DNA of 64,000 nucleotides from Bacteroidota bacterium. Lineage in GTDB: Bacteria; Bacteroidota; Bacteroidia; Chitinophagales; Saprospiraceae. The position numbers and the translations under genes were made by a program. Each line of letters opens with the position of its first letter. The stretch's first letter is position 1. The stretch lies in the NCBI GenBank assembly GCA_029781865.1, contig JAKOVW010000030.1, forward strand, positions 72,001 to 136,000, given 5' to 3'. Below, piece after piece: positions 25,295 through 35,697 of this stretch. The notes under the pieces are model-generated. The model saw nothing but the letters and a program-made list of their open reading frames with translations, had not been told where the DNA came from and ran no database searches.

Positions 25295-27841
25295 TTACTC
25301 CGGTTCGAATCCGAGTACAAGACTAAATTTGGAATAGCCACTGAGAGACGTTGACGATGGGTCAAGCCAGGGTTTGTCAAATCCAATACCATAATCAAAT
25401 CCAAGCAAACCAAACATCGGCAGAAAAACGCGTAATCCAAATCCTACTGATCGTTTTAATTCAAAAGGATTGTAATCTTTGAAAGCGGTCCAGGAATTTC
25501 CTCCTTGTGCCCATAGTGTACCATAAATAGTTGCGGTTGGATTCAATGAGAGCGGATAACGCAATTCCATGGTAAACTTATTGAAAATGGTTGCATCTTC
25601 CGGATCCGGATTGGTGCGCCTTTCTTCAACCGTTTTTGCCTTGACATCTTGCACTTCATAACCACGCAATGCAAAAATATCCCGACCGGTCACTGTAAAT
25701 GATTGATTATTCAATCCATCACCGCCCAAGACAAATCGTTCGAACGGAGGCGCTTTTAATTTTTTATTGTAATAGCCGAGTATTCCCATTTTTGCATTAA
25801 AGGAAAGAACGAGTTTATCAACCAGATTGAGATACCATTCCCCATCAAATCTCCACTTGTGATATTCAACCCAGCGGTATTTGTCACTCAAACTCAGGCT
25901 ATCCGGATTCCATCCGGATCTGAATAATGAATACGGCGGAGTAAGTTGTATCGATAATGCTAATCTGGAACCCGATCTTGGAAATAAAGGATCGGCAACT
26001 GTTGATCTGATAAATGTTTGCTTCAGTGATATGTTATAGAAATCTCCGTTATCAACCGGAGCAGCACCTGCATAAAATCCCACGTAATCTTTCAACCGAA
26101 TGCGCTCCAGGTTTAAGGAAGCAGAAACAGCAAAATTATCATCAGGCCATACAAGCTGAGATCCTAATGTTCCATACAAACGGGCTATACTTAACCGTCC
26201 ACCGGAAGTTGTCGTCAATGAAGTATTGTCTATCAAACTGTAAATCCCACCAATGGATAAAGAAGTCGGACGCTTGCCACCTAACCAGGGTTCAGTAAAA
26301 GAAGCATTATACGATTGATAATATCTTCCATTGGTTTGCGCTCTTAAGGACAACTTTTGTCCATCCCCTTGTGGTAATGGTTTCCATGCTTCCTTTTTAA
26401 AAAAGTTATGCGTAGAAAAATTATTAAACACCACGCCAAGTGTACCGATGACCCCATATGCACTGTACCCTGCTGATAATTCCAATTGATCGGATGGTCT
26501 TTCTTCTACGGCGTATTCAATGTCAACCGTTCCTCTTCTCGGATTTACCGGTGTATTAATACCCAGTGTTTCCGGATTAAAAAATCCCAAAGCCATTATT
26601 GCTCTTTGTGAACGTATGATATCGGACCGACTGAATTTTTGTCCGGGCTTGGTACGCAATTCTCTTCTGATTACATGTTCGTGAGTACGGTCATTTCCTT
26701 TTACGATAACCTTATCGATAGTCGCAGGAGGACCTTCGGTAATTCGTATTTCAATATCTACCGAATCATTTTCAATGGCTGTCTCTACAGGCTCTGCTTT
26801 AAAAAACAAATAGCCTTCATCCATGTACAAACTACTGACATCACGTCCATCCTGGGCAAAGCTCAATCGTTTCTGTAATAATTCCTGATTATAAACATCT
26901 CCTTTCTGAATGCCCAACACATTTTTAATATGCTTCTCCGGATATAGTGAATTTCCTTTAATCGAAATATTTCTGAAATAAAACCGATTGCCCTCATGCA
27001 AATCAATATGAATATTCATCTTGCCATTCGCAATACGCCAGATCGAATCACCTATGATATCGGCATTCCGGAATCCAATACTATTGTAATAATTGATAAT
27101 ACTGGCTTTATCCTTCTCATATTTATCTTCTTCGAATTTCGACTTTCCAAAAATCTTCCAGAATCTAGCGCGCTTGGTTTCACTCATTTGTTTGCGCAAC
27201 TTAGATGCACTGACTTCTTTGTTACCGGAAAACGTGATGTTGGCAATCTTGACTTTGTCTCCTTTTTTGATATCGATTAAGAGTTTAACTGTGTTTGGTT
27301 TTTTTTCATCCGGAGATTCGGTGATGACCACCTTAGCATCGAGATACCCTTTTTCGTAAAAATATTTTTGAATATTATCAATCAATGCTTCCTTGATCTC
27401 GCCGGTGAATATGGAATTTTTAGGCAAGTGATTGGATACGATTACATTTAAATCTTCGTGAGTCGACTTTTTGACTCCTTTGTAGGAATGCGTAGAATAT
27501 CTGGGCTTTTCTTTTACATGGATTTCCAAACTGACCACATTGCCAACTTGATTGGCAAAGGTTATTTCCACCTGTGTAAACAAGCGTTGCTTGTAAATTG
27601 CTTTGATTGCATTCTGAATATCCGGACCCGGAAGTGTAATTTTTTGTCCTACGCGGATTCCTGAAATCCCAATAATTGCTTTTTCATCACTGAATTCATT
27701 TCCTGTGACTTTTATGCCGGAAATTTCATAGGACTTGTTGTTATATTCAATGAATTCCTGTTGCTGGGCATTCAAACTCAAGGAGAACTGTAAAAATAGA
27801 TATAGGAGACCAGGGACAATTTTATTCATAAGCTGTTTCAA
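25295..27841 (-). CDS. bamA: Outer-membrane assembly factor BamA
   Basis: An 848-residue Omp85 protein, the core of the machine that inserts beta-barrel proteins into the outer membrane. A signal peptide (~1-25) is followed by five POTRA-like repeats (~35-430; e.g. ISGIKVTGNEFSDEKAI, ITFSGNKEVSASKLRKQM, ISIKGNSLYPEKHIKNVL, VIVKGNDRTHEHVIRREL). A C-terminal 16-strand barrel (~450-848) has FVLGGDGL near strand 13 and ends FSLVLGFEPE. It lies downstream of uppS on the same strand, a neighbourhood common in Bacteroidota, but the ompH/skp genes that often follow are replaced by the repeat array. Confidence 0.95.
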   Translation of the reverse strand: MKQLMNKIVPGLLYLFLQFSLSLNAQQQEFIEYNNKSYEISGIKVTGNEFSDEKAIIGISGIRVGQKITLPGPDIQNAIKAIYKQRLFTQVEITFANQVGNVVSLEIHVKEKPRYSTHSYKGVKKSTHEDLNVIVSNHLPKNSIFTGEIKEALIDNIQKYFYEKGYLDAKVVITESPDEKKPNTVKLLIDIKKGDKVKIANITFSGNKEVSASKLRKQMSETKRARFWKIFGKSKFEEDKYEKDKASIINYYNSIGFRNADIIGDSIWRIANGKMNIHIDLHEGNRFYFRNISIKGNSLYPEKHIKNVLGIQKGDVYNQELLQKRLSFAQDGRDVSSLYMDEGYLFFKAEPVETAIENDSVDIEIRITEGPPATIDKVIVKGNDRTHEHVIRRELRTKPGQKFSRSDIIRSQRAIMALGFFNPETLGINTPVNPRRGTVDIEYAVEERPSDQLELSAGYSAYGVIGTLGVVFNNFSTHNFFKKEAWKPLPQGDGQKLSLRAQTNGRYYQSYNASFTEPWLGGKRPTSLSIGGIYSLIDNTSLTTTSGGRLSIARLYGTLGSQLVWPDDNFAVSASLNLERIRLKDYVGFYAGAAPVDNGDFYNISLKQTFIRSTVADPLFPRSGSRLALSIQLTPPYSLFRSGWNPDSLSLSDKYRWVEYHKWRFDGEWYLNLVDKLVLSFNAKMGILGYYNKKLKAPPFERFVLGGDGLNNQSFTVTGRDIFALRGYEVQDVKAKTVEERRTNPDPEDATIFNKFTMELRYPLSLNPTATIYGTLWAQGGNSWTAFKDYNPFELKRSVGFGLRVFLPMFGLLGFDYGIGFDKPWLDPSSTSLSGYSKFSLVLGFEPE

Positions 27842-28342
27842 ATCTGAGTTCTATTAACGCATTCAGGCCTATAGGCATTGTGGCGGCGAAGGTAAGGCTT
27901 TTTAAGGAGCTTAGACGGGTAGATAGGTAGAGGGGGAAGCGGGAGAAAGGGAAATTGGGATACCTGCAAGTTCGGATAGACAATAGCCTTGCATTCTCTG
28001 TACAACATGGGATCCCATCCAAGACAAAATTGGTGTACAAATTCCGATGGCAATGAACTGAACTAAGCAGGGGAACTTTACGCTTATTAATTACCATTTA
28101 CATTAAATAACAAGAGTTTAAATATACAAATTTTATTACATATAATAAGTGCTTTATCAGAACTTCGCTTTTTATAATTATAGGACTTGAAAACAGAAAT
28201 AAAGTTGCATACTTCTGCATTTCCTAATTCATATGACACTTACGAACGGGATGATTGCCAAAATTAAGAACGGATTCCTTTAGAGAAAATGAGGAAATAG
28301 CCCTAATAAGCCTCAATCTCAAACCAGGTGGCTCCACTCTGA
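27842..28342. other. Intergenic region upstream of bamA
   Basis: 501 bp without a convincing gene. It contains a purine-rich stretch (27905-27965) and otherwise AT-rich sequence. Short open frames on the minus strand have no family features. No terminator or repeat stood out. Confidence 0.4.
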
Positions 28343-29089
28343 TTAACGGGCAATCTGCTCCGACGTTTTGCCAAACCGCCGCTGCCTTTTCTGAAAATCG
28401 AGAATAGCTTCATACAGATTTTTCTTCCTGAAATCCGGCCAGAATACATTGGAAAAATGAAACTCCGTATAAGCAAGCTGCCAAAGTAAGAAATTGGAAA
28501 TCCGGTGCTCCCCGCTGGTGCGTATCAACAGCTCCGGATCAGGTATTCCATTGGTACTGAGATAAGATGAGAATACAGCTTCATCAATGGGCAAGTGAAT
28601 ATTTTCGTTTTTAGACTGCTCTGCTATCTTGTTGACTGCAGAAAGTATTTCCCACCGGGAACTGTAATTCAGGGCAAGTACCAGATCCATCCTGGTATTC
28701 CGTTTTGTTTTTTCGATACCGCTCAGGAGTGCTGTCCTGGTGTTATCCGGAAGCTTGGAGAGATCCCCGATAGCCCGAAGCCGGATATTATTTTTTTCAA
28801 GTGTATTCAGCTCTGCTTTTATGGTTTCAACCAGTAAGCTCATCAATCCCATGACTTCCATTTCTGGCCGGCTCCAGTTTTCGGTAGAAAATGCATAGAG
28901 GGTAAGAAATTTGATACCCAACTCTGCAGAAGCTTCTGTAATCTCCCTCACTGCCTTTACGCCCTGCTTATGTCCAAATAGCCTCGGCATGTTGTGAAGC
29001 TTAGCCCAACGGCCGTTGCCATCCATGATGACCGCAATATGCTGAGGCAAATTTTGGATATCAATTGCCGCTAATTCAGGACTCTCCAT
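28343..29089 (-). CDS. uppS: Isoprenyl transferase / undecaprenyl diphosphate synthase
   Basis: A 248-residue cis-prenyltransferase that extends farnesyl diphosphate with isopentenyl diphosphate to make the C55 lipid carrier for peptidoglycan and glycan synthesis. Motifs: HIAVIMDGNGRWAK with the catalytic Asp, GHKQGVKAVREI, LYAFSTENWSRP, and PDPELLIRTSGEHRISNFLLWQLAYTEFHF for diphosphate binding. Length is normal. It is divergent from a WecA/TagO-type transferase that uses this same lipid carrier, and upstream of bamA. Confidence 0.96.
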   Translation of the reverse strand: MESPELAAIDIQNLPQHIAVIMDGNGRWAKLHNMPRLFGHKQGVKAVREITEASAELGIKFLTLYAFSTENWSRPEMEVMGLMSLLVETIKAELNTLEKNNIRLRAIGDLSKLPDNTRTALLSGIEKTKRNTRMDLVLALNYSSRWEILSAVNKIAEQSKNENIHLPIDEAVFSSYLSTNGIPDPELLIRTSGEHRISNFLLWQLAYTEFHFSNVFWPDFRKKNLYEAILDFQKRQRRFGKTSEQIAR

Positions 29090-29173
29090 TTTTCGGTAAA
29101 GTTAATAATTCATTCTATGCCTCAAATTAGGACGAAATGTCTTTATTTTGTTCTTTAAATTGTAAAAATCAAA

Positions 29174-30238
29174 ATGTTATACCGGTTGATTCTCAGCTTT
29201 TTGACCGCTTTTTTATTGACCTATCTCATCATTCCTTCTATTATCAATATCGCCAAAGTTAAAAAGCTGACCGATGAACCTGATGAACGAAGGAGTCATA
29301 AAAAGAGTATTCCAACCCTGGGAGGTATTGGAATTTTTGCCGGTGTGGTCTTTTCCATTGTACTATGGACTCCATTTAATGTCTTTGGAGATCTGCAATA
29401 CATTCTCTGTGCCTTTATCATGATTTTTCTGATCGGATCTAAAGACGACATCATCCCTTTAACGCCTTATAAAAAAATGCTGGGGCTGATTCTGGTATCC
29501 GGAATTCTTGTGTTTAAAGCAAATGTCCGCATCACCAGCTTTTATGGAATCTTTTTTATCGAAGAGCTCCCTTATTTCTGGAGTATCCTTATTTCATTAT
29601 TCACCATACTGGTTATTGTAAATGCCTTTAACCTGATTGATGGTATCAATGCCCTGGGTGCAAGCCTGGGCATTTTAATAGCTACCACTTATGGTGCATG
29701 GTTTTACCTGGCTGATCAGGTTGTACTTAGTATCATATCTTTCGCGCTCGTTGGTTCTTTGATTGCATTTTTAAAATTCAATCTTACTCCGGCTAAAATC
29801 TTTATGGGCGATACGGGTTCATTACTGATTGGTGTCATCTGTTCCATTCTAACCATTAGCTTTATCGAATTATCCTACCGCGAACCAAATCCGTTATACA
29901 AGATCATTGCTCCTCCTGCAGTTGCAATCGGAATTTTATTTGTGCCTTTATTTGATATGCTGCGCGTTTTTTTTGTTCGCATTTTTTCAGGCAAATCACC
30001 TTTTGCTGCAGACCGTCAACATATCCATCATCTCATGCTTGAAGCAGGATTGAATCATTTACAGGCTACCGGTGTGTTGATTGCAGTTAATGCACTGGTA
30101 TTATTTACCGTAGTGGAATCACAGGCCATTGGCAATTTACTGCTACTTATTCTCATCATTGGATTTGGGCTCGTGCTTACCGGCGTTTTATTATTTATTA
30201 AGAAAACAAAATCACCGGTTTCAGATGACACTATATAA
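29174..30238 (+). CDS. Undecaprenyl-phosphate sugar-1-phosphate transferase (MraY/WecA/TagO family)
   Basis: A 354-residue polytopic membrane enzyme with about ten helices. It moves a sugar-1-phosphate (typically GlcNAc-1-P) from UDP-sugar to undecaprenyl phosphate to begin O-antigen, capsule or teichoic-type glycans. Catalytic loops are intact: DEPDERRSHKKSIPTLGG, IGSKDDIIPLTPYKKM (Asp-Asp), NAFNLIDGINALGASLG, FMGDTGSLLIG and the C-terminal-loop DRQHIHHLML. The HIHH motif argues for the WecA group rather than MraY. The coding end overlaps crcB by 14 bp. Confidence 0.9.
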   Translation: MLYRLILSFLTAFLLTYLIIPSIINIAKVKKLTDEPDERRSHKKSIPTLGGIGIFAGVVFSIVLWTPFNVFGDLQYILCAFIMIFLIGSKDDIIPLTPYKKMLGLILVSGILVFKANVRITSFYGIFFIEELPYFWSILISLFTILVIVNAFNLIDGINALGASLGILIATTYGAWFYLADQVVLSIISFALVGSLIAFLKFNLTPAKIFMGDTGSLLIGVICSILTISFIELSYREPNPLYKIIAPPAVAIGILFVPLFDMLRVFFVRIFSGKSPFAADRQHIHHLMLEAGLNHLQATGVLIAVNALVLFTVVESQAIGNLLLLILIIGFGLVLTGVLLFIKKTKSPVSDDTI

Positions 30239-30587
30239 GTTTCTATTAATATTTATCGGTGGAGGACTGGGAAGCATTAGCCGATACCTGATCGCATATA
30301 ACTTAAATCCGACCCAATCCAAATTTCCACTTGCAACTTTTCTTGCAAATATTACCAGTTGCTTTGTACTGGGTATTGCATACAAAAATTTTAAAATGAA
30401 TGAAGCACAATACTGGATCTGGTTTTTTGTCATGATTGGATTCTGTGGAGGCATGAGTACATTTTCCACCTTTGCCGCGGAAAATTTTCAATTATTACAA
30501 CAGTCGGAATTTGGATACTTTGCGCTTTATATTTTGATCAGTTTGTCTTTTTGTTTATTTTTTTTCTGGTTGGGAATTCAATTGTAG
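30225..30587 (+). CDS. crcB: Fluoride efflux channel CrcB/Fluc
   Basis: A 120-residue four-helix protein that forms dual-topology dimers exporting F-. It begins MTLYKFLLIFIGGGLGSISRYLIAY, the family N-terminus with GGxxGxxxRY. The TFLANITSCFVLG segment contains the pore asparagine, and GFCGGMSTFSTFAAE carries the conserved GGxSTFSTF with the two pore phenylalanines. The ATG at 30225 lies inside the end of the preceding gene (14-bp overlap). The longer frame from 30129 would be out of family. No fluoride riboswitch was seen, as expected for an internal operon gene. Confidence 0.93.
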   Translation: MTLYKFLLIFIGGGLGSISRYLIAYNLNPTQSKFPLATFLANITSCFVLGIAYKNFKMNEAQYWIWFFVMIGFCGGMSTFSTFAAENFQLLQQSEFGYFALYILISLSFCLFFFWLGIQL

Positions 30588-30772
30588 AAAAGTAAATCAA
30601 CATAGTAATTAATAATTGCAAATCGGAAGAGAATATGTATTTGTCGAAATTCACGGACTGTTTTGATTTCAGGATAAGACGCATACATTAAAAACAGCAA
30701 TTGCTGATCAGGCTTTTTTGCATCGACGCCATTTATGGCAATAATTCTGAATGCTAATTCGTAAGACATCCA

Positions 30773-33700
30773 TTGAATCAGAGAATAAAACATGCCGGCT
30801 TACTATTGATGTTCTTAGGGATTGTGTATTCCCCATCCTTCTCACAAACCAGTAGCTTGCGTTGTCTGAACTTACCTGTTAAGGACAGCATCCAATTAGA
30901 AGATAGCTTAGTCCTGTTTCCTGCATCCATTTCAATTACTTCCCTTCATCATCCGGATAAGCACTATACCTATTTGTTTTCAGAAAAAACACAACAACTC
31001 TCCATATTAAACCCAATTCACAATGATTCCATCAAACTTTGTTACCGGGTATTTCCGGTGGCTAAGTTTTCACATTATTTTTTGTATGATACCATAATCC
31101 GGCAAAATCCACTTCGCCCGGATTACGCCAATCCAACTTATGAAGTAAAATCAAGCCGGGATTGGTGGCTAAGCCCGGGTATTAATTATTCCGGAAATTT
31201 TACGCGAGGATTAAGTACAGGCAACAGTCAATCTTTAGTACTCAACTCGAGTTTGAATCTGCAACTCAGCGGAGATCTGGGGGATGGATTTTCGATTCTT
31301 GGCGCCATATCAGATAATCAGATTCCGATTCAACCCGAAGGCAATACTAGGCAAATACAGGAATTCGACAAACTATTTATTAAATTATCCAAAAATAAAC
31401 AGCAACTGACTGCCGGCGATTTTGAAATCGGAAAACCAACCGGCTACTTCATGAATTATTATAAAAAAAATAAAGGTGGATTGCTTGAAACGCAACATCA
31501 AATTCATTCCTGGAACATTGACAATAAACTTGGCTTCGCGATATCAAAGGGAAAATCGAACCGGCTTACGCTCAAAACACAAAATGGAAATCAGGGTCCG
31601 TATCGGTTAAGCGGCAATAACAACGAACAATTTATCATACTCCTTGCCGGAAGTGAAAAGGTCTGGATTGACGGCACACTACTGCAACGCGGAGAAGATG
31701 CAGATTACAGCATTGATTATAACCTTGCAGAAATTAAATTTACTGCGCGCAGAATAATTTCCGATGTGTCCAGGGTCATTATTGAATTCGAATACCTGGA
31801 CCAGAATTATACGCGGAGTTTATCGGTACTGCAGACGACCGCGCAAAAAAATAATGTAGGGATCTACTTTAATTTTTACAACGAGCAAGACAGTAAATCC
31901 CCTGCAGTGGCCGGAGATTTGGATTCACTGGACAAACTCATTCTTTCACAAAGTGGTGATGATTTAAAATCTGCTGTACGAAGCGGCATCATGAAAGCTG
32001 GAGGCAATTTTAATATCAACCGGGTGTATTACCGGGAAAGAGATACTATCGTTACTGTAAATGGAAATCCTGCTTTGTACCATTATTTATATTACGATCC
32101 CAATGCAGATAGTACTGCATTACAAGTTGGCTTTTCTGAAGTCACAGCAGGTACCGGAAATTACAATCTAAAATTAAGCACTGCGAATGGCCGCGTTTAT
32201 GAATGGGTAGCTCCTGATCCGGTTAGCGGCAAAAGTTCCGGAAATTACGAACCGGTAGTACCATTGATAGCCCCTCAGCGACATACCATGATGACAGGTG
32301 GATTGAATTGGAAAAGCAAACAAAACATACAGACCGGATTTGAAGTTGCACTCTCTTCATTGGATAAAAATAGATTGTCTTCCTTGCAGGATGATGACAA
32401 TGTTGGTTTGGCATTTAAATTTCAATCTACTTCACCGCGTGTCCGGTTGATTGATTCCCTGATCAGTTTGCAGGCCAGCGTGTATTATGAATTCAATCAA
32501 AAGAATTTCACTCCGGTGAATCCATATCGCTCTGTGGAATTTGCAAGGGACTGGAATATTACTTCTCAGACAGGATCGGCTGATCGTCTTCCGAAATTTA
32601 AAATCAGTGCAGGTGTTGGCAATCATGTTCAATTGGAGTACGAACAAATCCGGTTTAACCGGTCCATCGGATTTGACGGACTTAAACATTTGATGAATGC
32701 AAGCTGGTCTGATTCCTTGACGAGAATTCAATTGACCTATGATTATCTGAAAAGCAATGATCTTACTGAAAAGGCCACCTTTCTGCGTCCCAATCTTCAA
32801 ATTAATCGGACCTTGCCGAAAGGCTGGAAACTTCAGCTTAAAGCTAATCGCGAACAAAATGAACGGAAGCATATTGGAACCGACTCCATTTCTTTCTCCA
32901 GTTTTTATTTCGATGTACTTGAAGCAGGAATAGCAAAAGAAACGCAGAAAAAATTCAGAATAAATTTGACCGGGAAACACCGGATAGACTTTTCTCCGCA
33001 AGGAAATTCTTTTTCTAAATTTTCGGTAACCGATGAGATGGTATTAGAGGGCAACTTATTGAATGAACACATCGGTAATTTCGATGTAAAAATGAGTGCT
33101 AAAAATCTGAATTACGTAGATACAAAATTAAATGATTCTCTAGGTCGTATTTATTTTCTCGGATCATTTGACCATCAAATCAGTTTCTTCAAAAAATTTA
33201 TCAACCTCAAAAATTATTACGAACTACAAAGCGGAGTAGAGCCAAGACAGGAATATGTATTTGAAGAAAAAAAAGCGGGAGAAGGAAATTTCATCTTTAT
33301 TGATTCTAATCACGACGGCATCAGACAGATATATGAATACGTTTATGCACCGGATATTGACACAGCACGATTTATACGCATTCAATTATTCAATTCAGAA
33401 TATGTACAGGTTTATCAATCGTCCTGGAATCAGTTTCTGAATTTCGATCTTAAAAATATCATTAAAGGAAAAAATAAATACGCCAAACTATTCCAGGGAT
33501 TTTCATTTGAATCCGGTTTCCGATTTACCTCTAAAGTCAGCCGTGAATCGAATGTCAGCAACAGGCTGAATCCTCTTTACTTTTTAAAAAATCAAACCGA
33601 TCTTATCGGATACAATTCATACATCCAGGAAAACCTGTATTACAACCGATCCCATCCGGTTTACGAATTGCAGGCCGGATTTCAACAGAATGGCCAACAA

Positions 33701-34255
33701 ATACTTTTGACTTCCGGTACAGATACCAAAAAACTGCTGAACGCCTATTTTAAATCAAGAGTAACCTTGTTTAAAAAACTGGATTGCAATCTGGAGATCT
33801 TCAACAAACAGGATGAGAAAACCACGCAATATTATGCAGATCAAAATTATGAGATTCTCAGTTATGGATTTAAACCCGGATTGTTATACCGATTGAATCA
33901 ATTTGCGCGATTTTATGCGAATATCACGATCCGAAATTCTCACGCCAGTAATCAGGCTGAAGAAAAAGCAAAGCTGGTTGAATCAGAAGCAGGTGCTGCA
34001 ACCTTTTTATTTAAAAAATTATCACTTCGCTCTACGTTGAAATACCTGTCCATCGATTATACAGGAAAACCAGGCAGCATACTGGAATTTACCATGCTGG
34101 ATGGTTATAAGAATGGCAATAATTTTAACTGGGATTTTCAAATTGATTATAAAATCAATGCATTGATTCAATTGCAATTTTCATACAATGGACGCAAAGC
34201 GGCCTCTTCAGAAACCCTGCATACCGGGAGAATGCAACTCAGAGCAAACTTTTAA
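30773..34255 (+). CDS. Large predicted outer-membrane beta-barrel protein
   Basis: A 1160-residue exported protein with a signal peptide to about residue 25 (...YSPSFSQ). After a ~110-residue N-terminal domain, most of the chain consists of alternating hydrophobic/polar strands with aromatic ends (LSPGINYSGNFTRGLSTGNSQ, LNLQLSGDLGDGFSILGAI, ending GRMQLRANF). This is typical of a big Bacteroidota outer-membrane barrel. An internal SIDYNLAEIKFTARRII segment (~310) may be a small inserted beta domain. No plug or TonB box was recognised, so it is not clearly a TonB receptor. The start is TTG at 30773, the only in-frame start before the signal sequence after an upstream stop. Confidence 0.7.
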   Translation: MNQRIKHAGLLLMFLGIVYSPSFSQTSSLRCLNLPVKDSIQLEDSLVLFPASISITSLHHPDKHYTYLFSEKTQQLSILNPIHNDSIKLCYRVFPVAKFSHYFLYDTIIRQNPLRPDYANPTYEVKSSRDWWLSPGINYSGNFTRGLSTGNSQSLVLNSSLNLQLSGDLGDGFSILGAISDNQIPIQPEGNTRQIQEFDKLFIKLSKNKQQLTAGDFEIGKPTGYFMNYYKKNKGGLLETQHQIHSWNIDNKLGFAISKGKSNRLTLKTQNGNQGPYRLSGNNNEQFIILLAGSEKVWIDGTLLQRGEDADYSIDYNLAEIKFTARRIISDVSRVIIEFEYLDQNYTRSLSVLQTTAQKNNVGIYFNFYNEQDSKSPAVAGDLDSLDKLILSQSGDDLKSAVRSGIMKAGGNFNINRVYYRERDTIVTVNGNPALYHYLYYDPNADSTALQVGFSEVTAGTGNYNLKLSTANGRVYEWVAPDPVSGKSSGNYEPVVPLIAPQRHTMMTGGLNWKSKQNIQTGFEVALSSLDKNRLSSLQDDDNVGLAFKFQSTSPRVRLIDSLISLQASVYYEFNQKNFTPVNPYRSVEFARDWNITSQTGSADRLPKFKISAGVGNHVQLEYEQIRFNRSIGFDGLKHLMNASWSDSLTRIQLTYDYLKSNDLTEKATFLRPNLQINRTLPKGWKLQLKANREQNERKHIGTDSISFSSFYFDVLEAGIAKETQKKFRINLTGKHRIDFSPQGNSFSKFSVTDEMVLEGNLLNEHIGNFDVKMSAKNLNYVDTKLNDSLGRIYFLGSFDHQISFFKKFINLKNYYELQSGVEPRQEYVFEEKKAGEGNFIFIDSNHDGIRQIYEYVYAPDIDTARFIRIQLFNSEYVQVYQSSWNQFLNFDLKNIIKGKNKYAKLFQGFSFESGFRFTSKVSRESNVSNRLNPLYFLKNQTDLIGYNSYIQENLYYNRSHPVYELQAGFQQNGQQILLTSGTDTKKLLNAYFKSRVTLFKKLDCNLEIFNKQDEKTTQYYADQNYEILSYGFKPGLLYRLNQFARFYANITIRNSHASNQAEEKAKLVESEAGAATFLFKKLSLRSTLKYLSIDYTGKPGSILEFTMLDGYKNGNNFNWDFQIDYKINALIQLQFSYNGRKAASSETLHTGRMQLRANF

Positions 34256-34256
34256 G

Positions 34257-34385
34257 CGCAGATTGGAGGATTAAGCAGATGGCGCAGATTTTATATTTGC
34301 ATGTGATTTTTGTAGTGATGGATTAAATCAACCAGGAACGCAGATTGGAGGATTAAGCAGATGGCGCAGATTTTATTTTTGCATG
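34257..34385 (+). repeat. Two direct copies of a CGCAGATTGGAGG... repeat
   Basis: A ~47-bp unit (starts CGCAGATTGGAGGATTAAGC) occurs at 34257-34303 and 34339-34385, 82 bp apart and nearly identical. Each copy contains two CGCAGAT cores. It begins two bases after the outer-membrane protein's stop codon. The remaining gap to 34677 is AT-rich with a promoter box at its end. Confidence 0.85.
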
Positions 34386-34643
34386 CGCACTATACACTAA
34401 TGGAATAAATGTAATTCTTACAAGAACTTAGTGCCAAACAATCTGAAGTTAATTCAGATCTATGGTCTATTCTTCGTTTTGGAATTCAGTCTGATTAAAA
34501 ATGCCATTATATATCTCTGTTAAATTGCTTTGGGAAGTTCGATGCAGAAAATTGATGATTAATGGCATTCTCAGAAGTATTCACCACTCTTAGTTTTAAC
34601 TCAATATTTAGATTCAATAAGCCGTTTTATAGCCTTCAATGTT

Positions 34644-34651
34644 TAAATTTG
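34644..34651 (+). promoter_or_regulatory. Putative -7 promoter box of the MoxR gene
   Basis: TAAATTTG matches the consensus and ends 26 bp before the ATG at 34678. Confidence 0.5.
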
Positions 34652-34677
34652 CGGCTCTCAAAAAATAAAATGACGAT

Positions 34678-35640
34678 ATGAAGTACAGCTCAGATGTGGA
34701 AGGAATGAATGCCCTGGCCCAATCCTATAAAGACCTAACCTCTGAAATTGGTAAAGTCATAGTAGGTCAGGATGAGGTGATCAAAGCCACGTTAATTTCA
34801 CTATTCAGCAACGGGCACAGTCTGCTGGTTGGTGTTCCCGGCCTAGCTAAAACCTTATTGATCAATACAATATCCCAGGTTTTGGATTTGAGTTTTAAGA
34901 GAATTCAGTTTACGCCCGACCTGATGCCATCAGATATTACCGGTTCTGAAATCCTCGATGAAGACCGTAAATTTAAATTCAACAAAGGTCCATTATTTGC
35001 CAATATCGTATTGGCGGATGAGATTAACCGGACACCGCCCAAAACGCAATCTGCTTTATTGGAAGCGATGCAGGAACGGAATATCACCGTCAGCGGAGTA
35101 AAACATGAGTTACCCGTACCCTTTTTTGTACTGGCTACTCAGAATCCGATCGAACAAGAAGGTACCTATCCCTTGCCTGAAGCGCAACTGGATCGTTTTA
35201 TGTTTAACATTCTTCTCGATTATCCTTCTTACAAAGAAGAAGTCATGGTCGTAAAACAAACGACTTCCGAGAATACCGTTCAATTAAAGAATGTCATCAA
35301 TTCCAACGAGATTCTGGATTTTCAACGCTTAGTGCGCAAAATCCCAATCGCAGATAACGTACTCGAATATGCAGTTTCACTGGCTGCACGTACACGACCG
35401 AATGCAGCGAATGGCATTAAAGAAGTAAATCAATATGTGAGTTGGGGTGCAGGACCAAGAGCATCACAATACCTGGTATTGGGTGCCAAATGTAATGCCG
35501 CTTTAAATGGAAAATTTTCACCTGATATTGAAGATGTGCAGGCCATTGCTCCACTGGTTTTAAGACACCGTATCGTCCTCAATTACAAAGCTGAAGCGGA
35601 TGGACTTAAAATGGATCAATTTATTAATACACTGCTGTAA
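34678..35640 (+). CDS. MoxR-family AAA+ ATPase
   Basis: A 320-residue AAA+ protein of the MoxR/RavA group. It has Walker A in VGVPGLAKTLL, Walker B in IVLADEINRTPPKTQSALLEAMQE, the MoxR-typical FVLATQNPIEQEGTYPLPEAQLDRF sensor-1 region and a C-terminal lid domain (WGAGPRASQYLV, sensor 2). MoxR proteins act as chaperones for metal insertion or complex assembly with a DUF58 protein and VWA proteins (BatA/BatB). None of those partners follows here. The next gene encodes a small secreted protein, so this ATPase stands alone. Its client is unknown. Confidence 0.92.
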   Translation: MKYSSDVEGMNALAQSYKDLTSEIGKVIVGQDEVIKATLISLFSNGHSLLVGVPGLAKTLLINTISQVLDLSFKRIQFTPDLMPSDITGSEILDEDRKFKFNKGPLFANIVLADEINRTPPKTQSALLEAMQERNITVSGVKHELPVPFFVLATQNPIEQEGTYPLPEAQLDRFMFNILLDYPSYKEEVMVVKQTTSENTVQLKNVINSNEILDFQRLVRKIPIADNVLEYAVSLAARTRPNAANGIKEVNQYVSWGAGPRASQYLVLGAKCNAALNGKFSPDIEDVQAIAPLVLRHRIVLNYKAEADGLKMDQFINTLL

Positions 35641-35697
35641 ACTTTTAAAACCAAACCAACAATTACCTGATCTTAAACAAATAAAATTCAGATTAAC

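Noticed and set aside
27822..28097. Minus-strand open frames upstream of bamA
   Set aside because: No family signal; purine-rich composition makes chance open frames likely.
30578..30793. Minus-strand open frame of 71 codons between crcB and the outer-membrane gene
   Set aside because: It overlaps both neighbours, has no recognisable domain, and the true genes on the plus strand explain the region.
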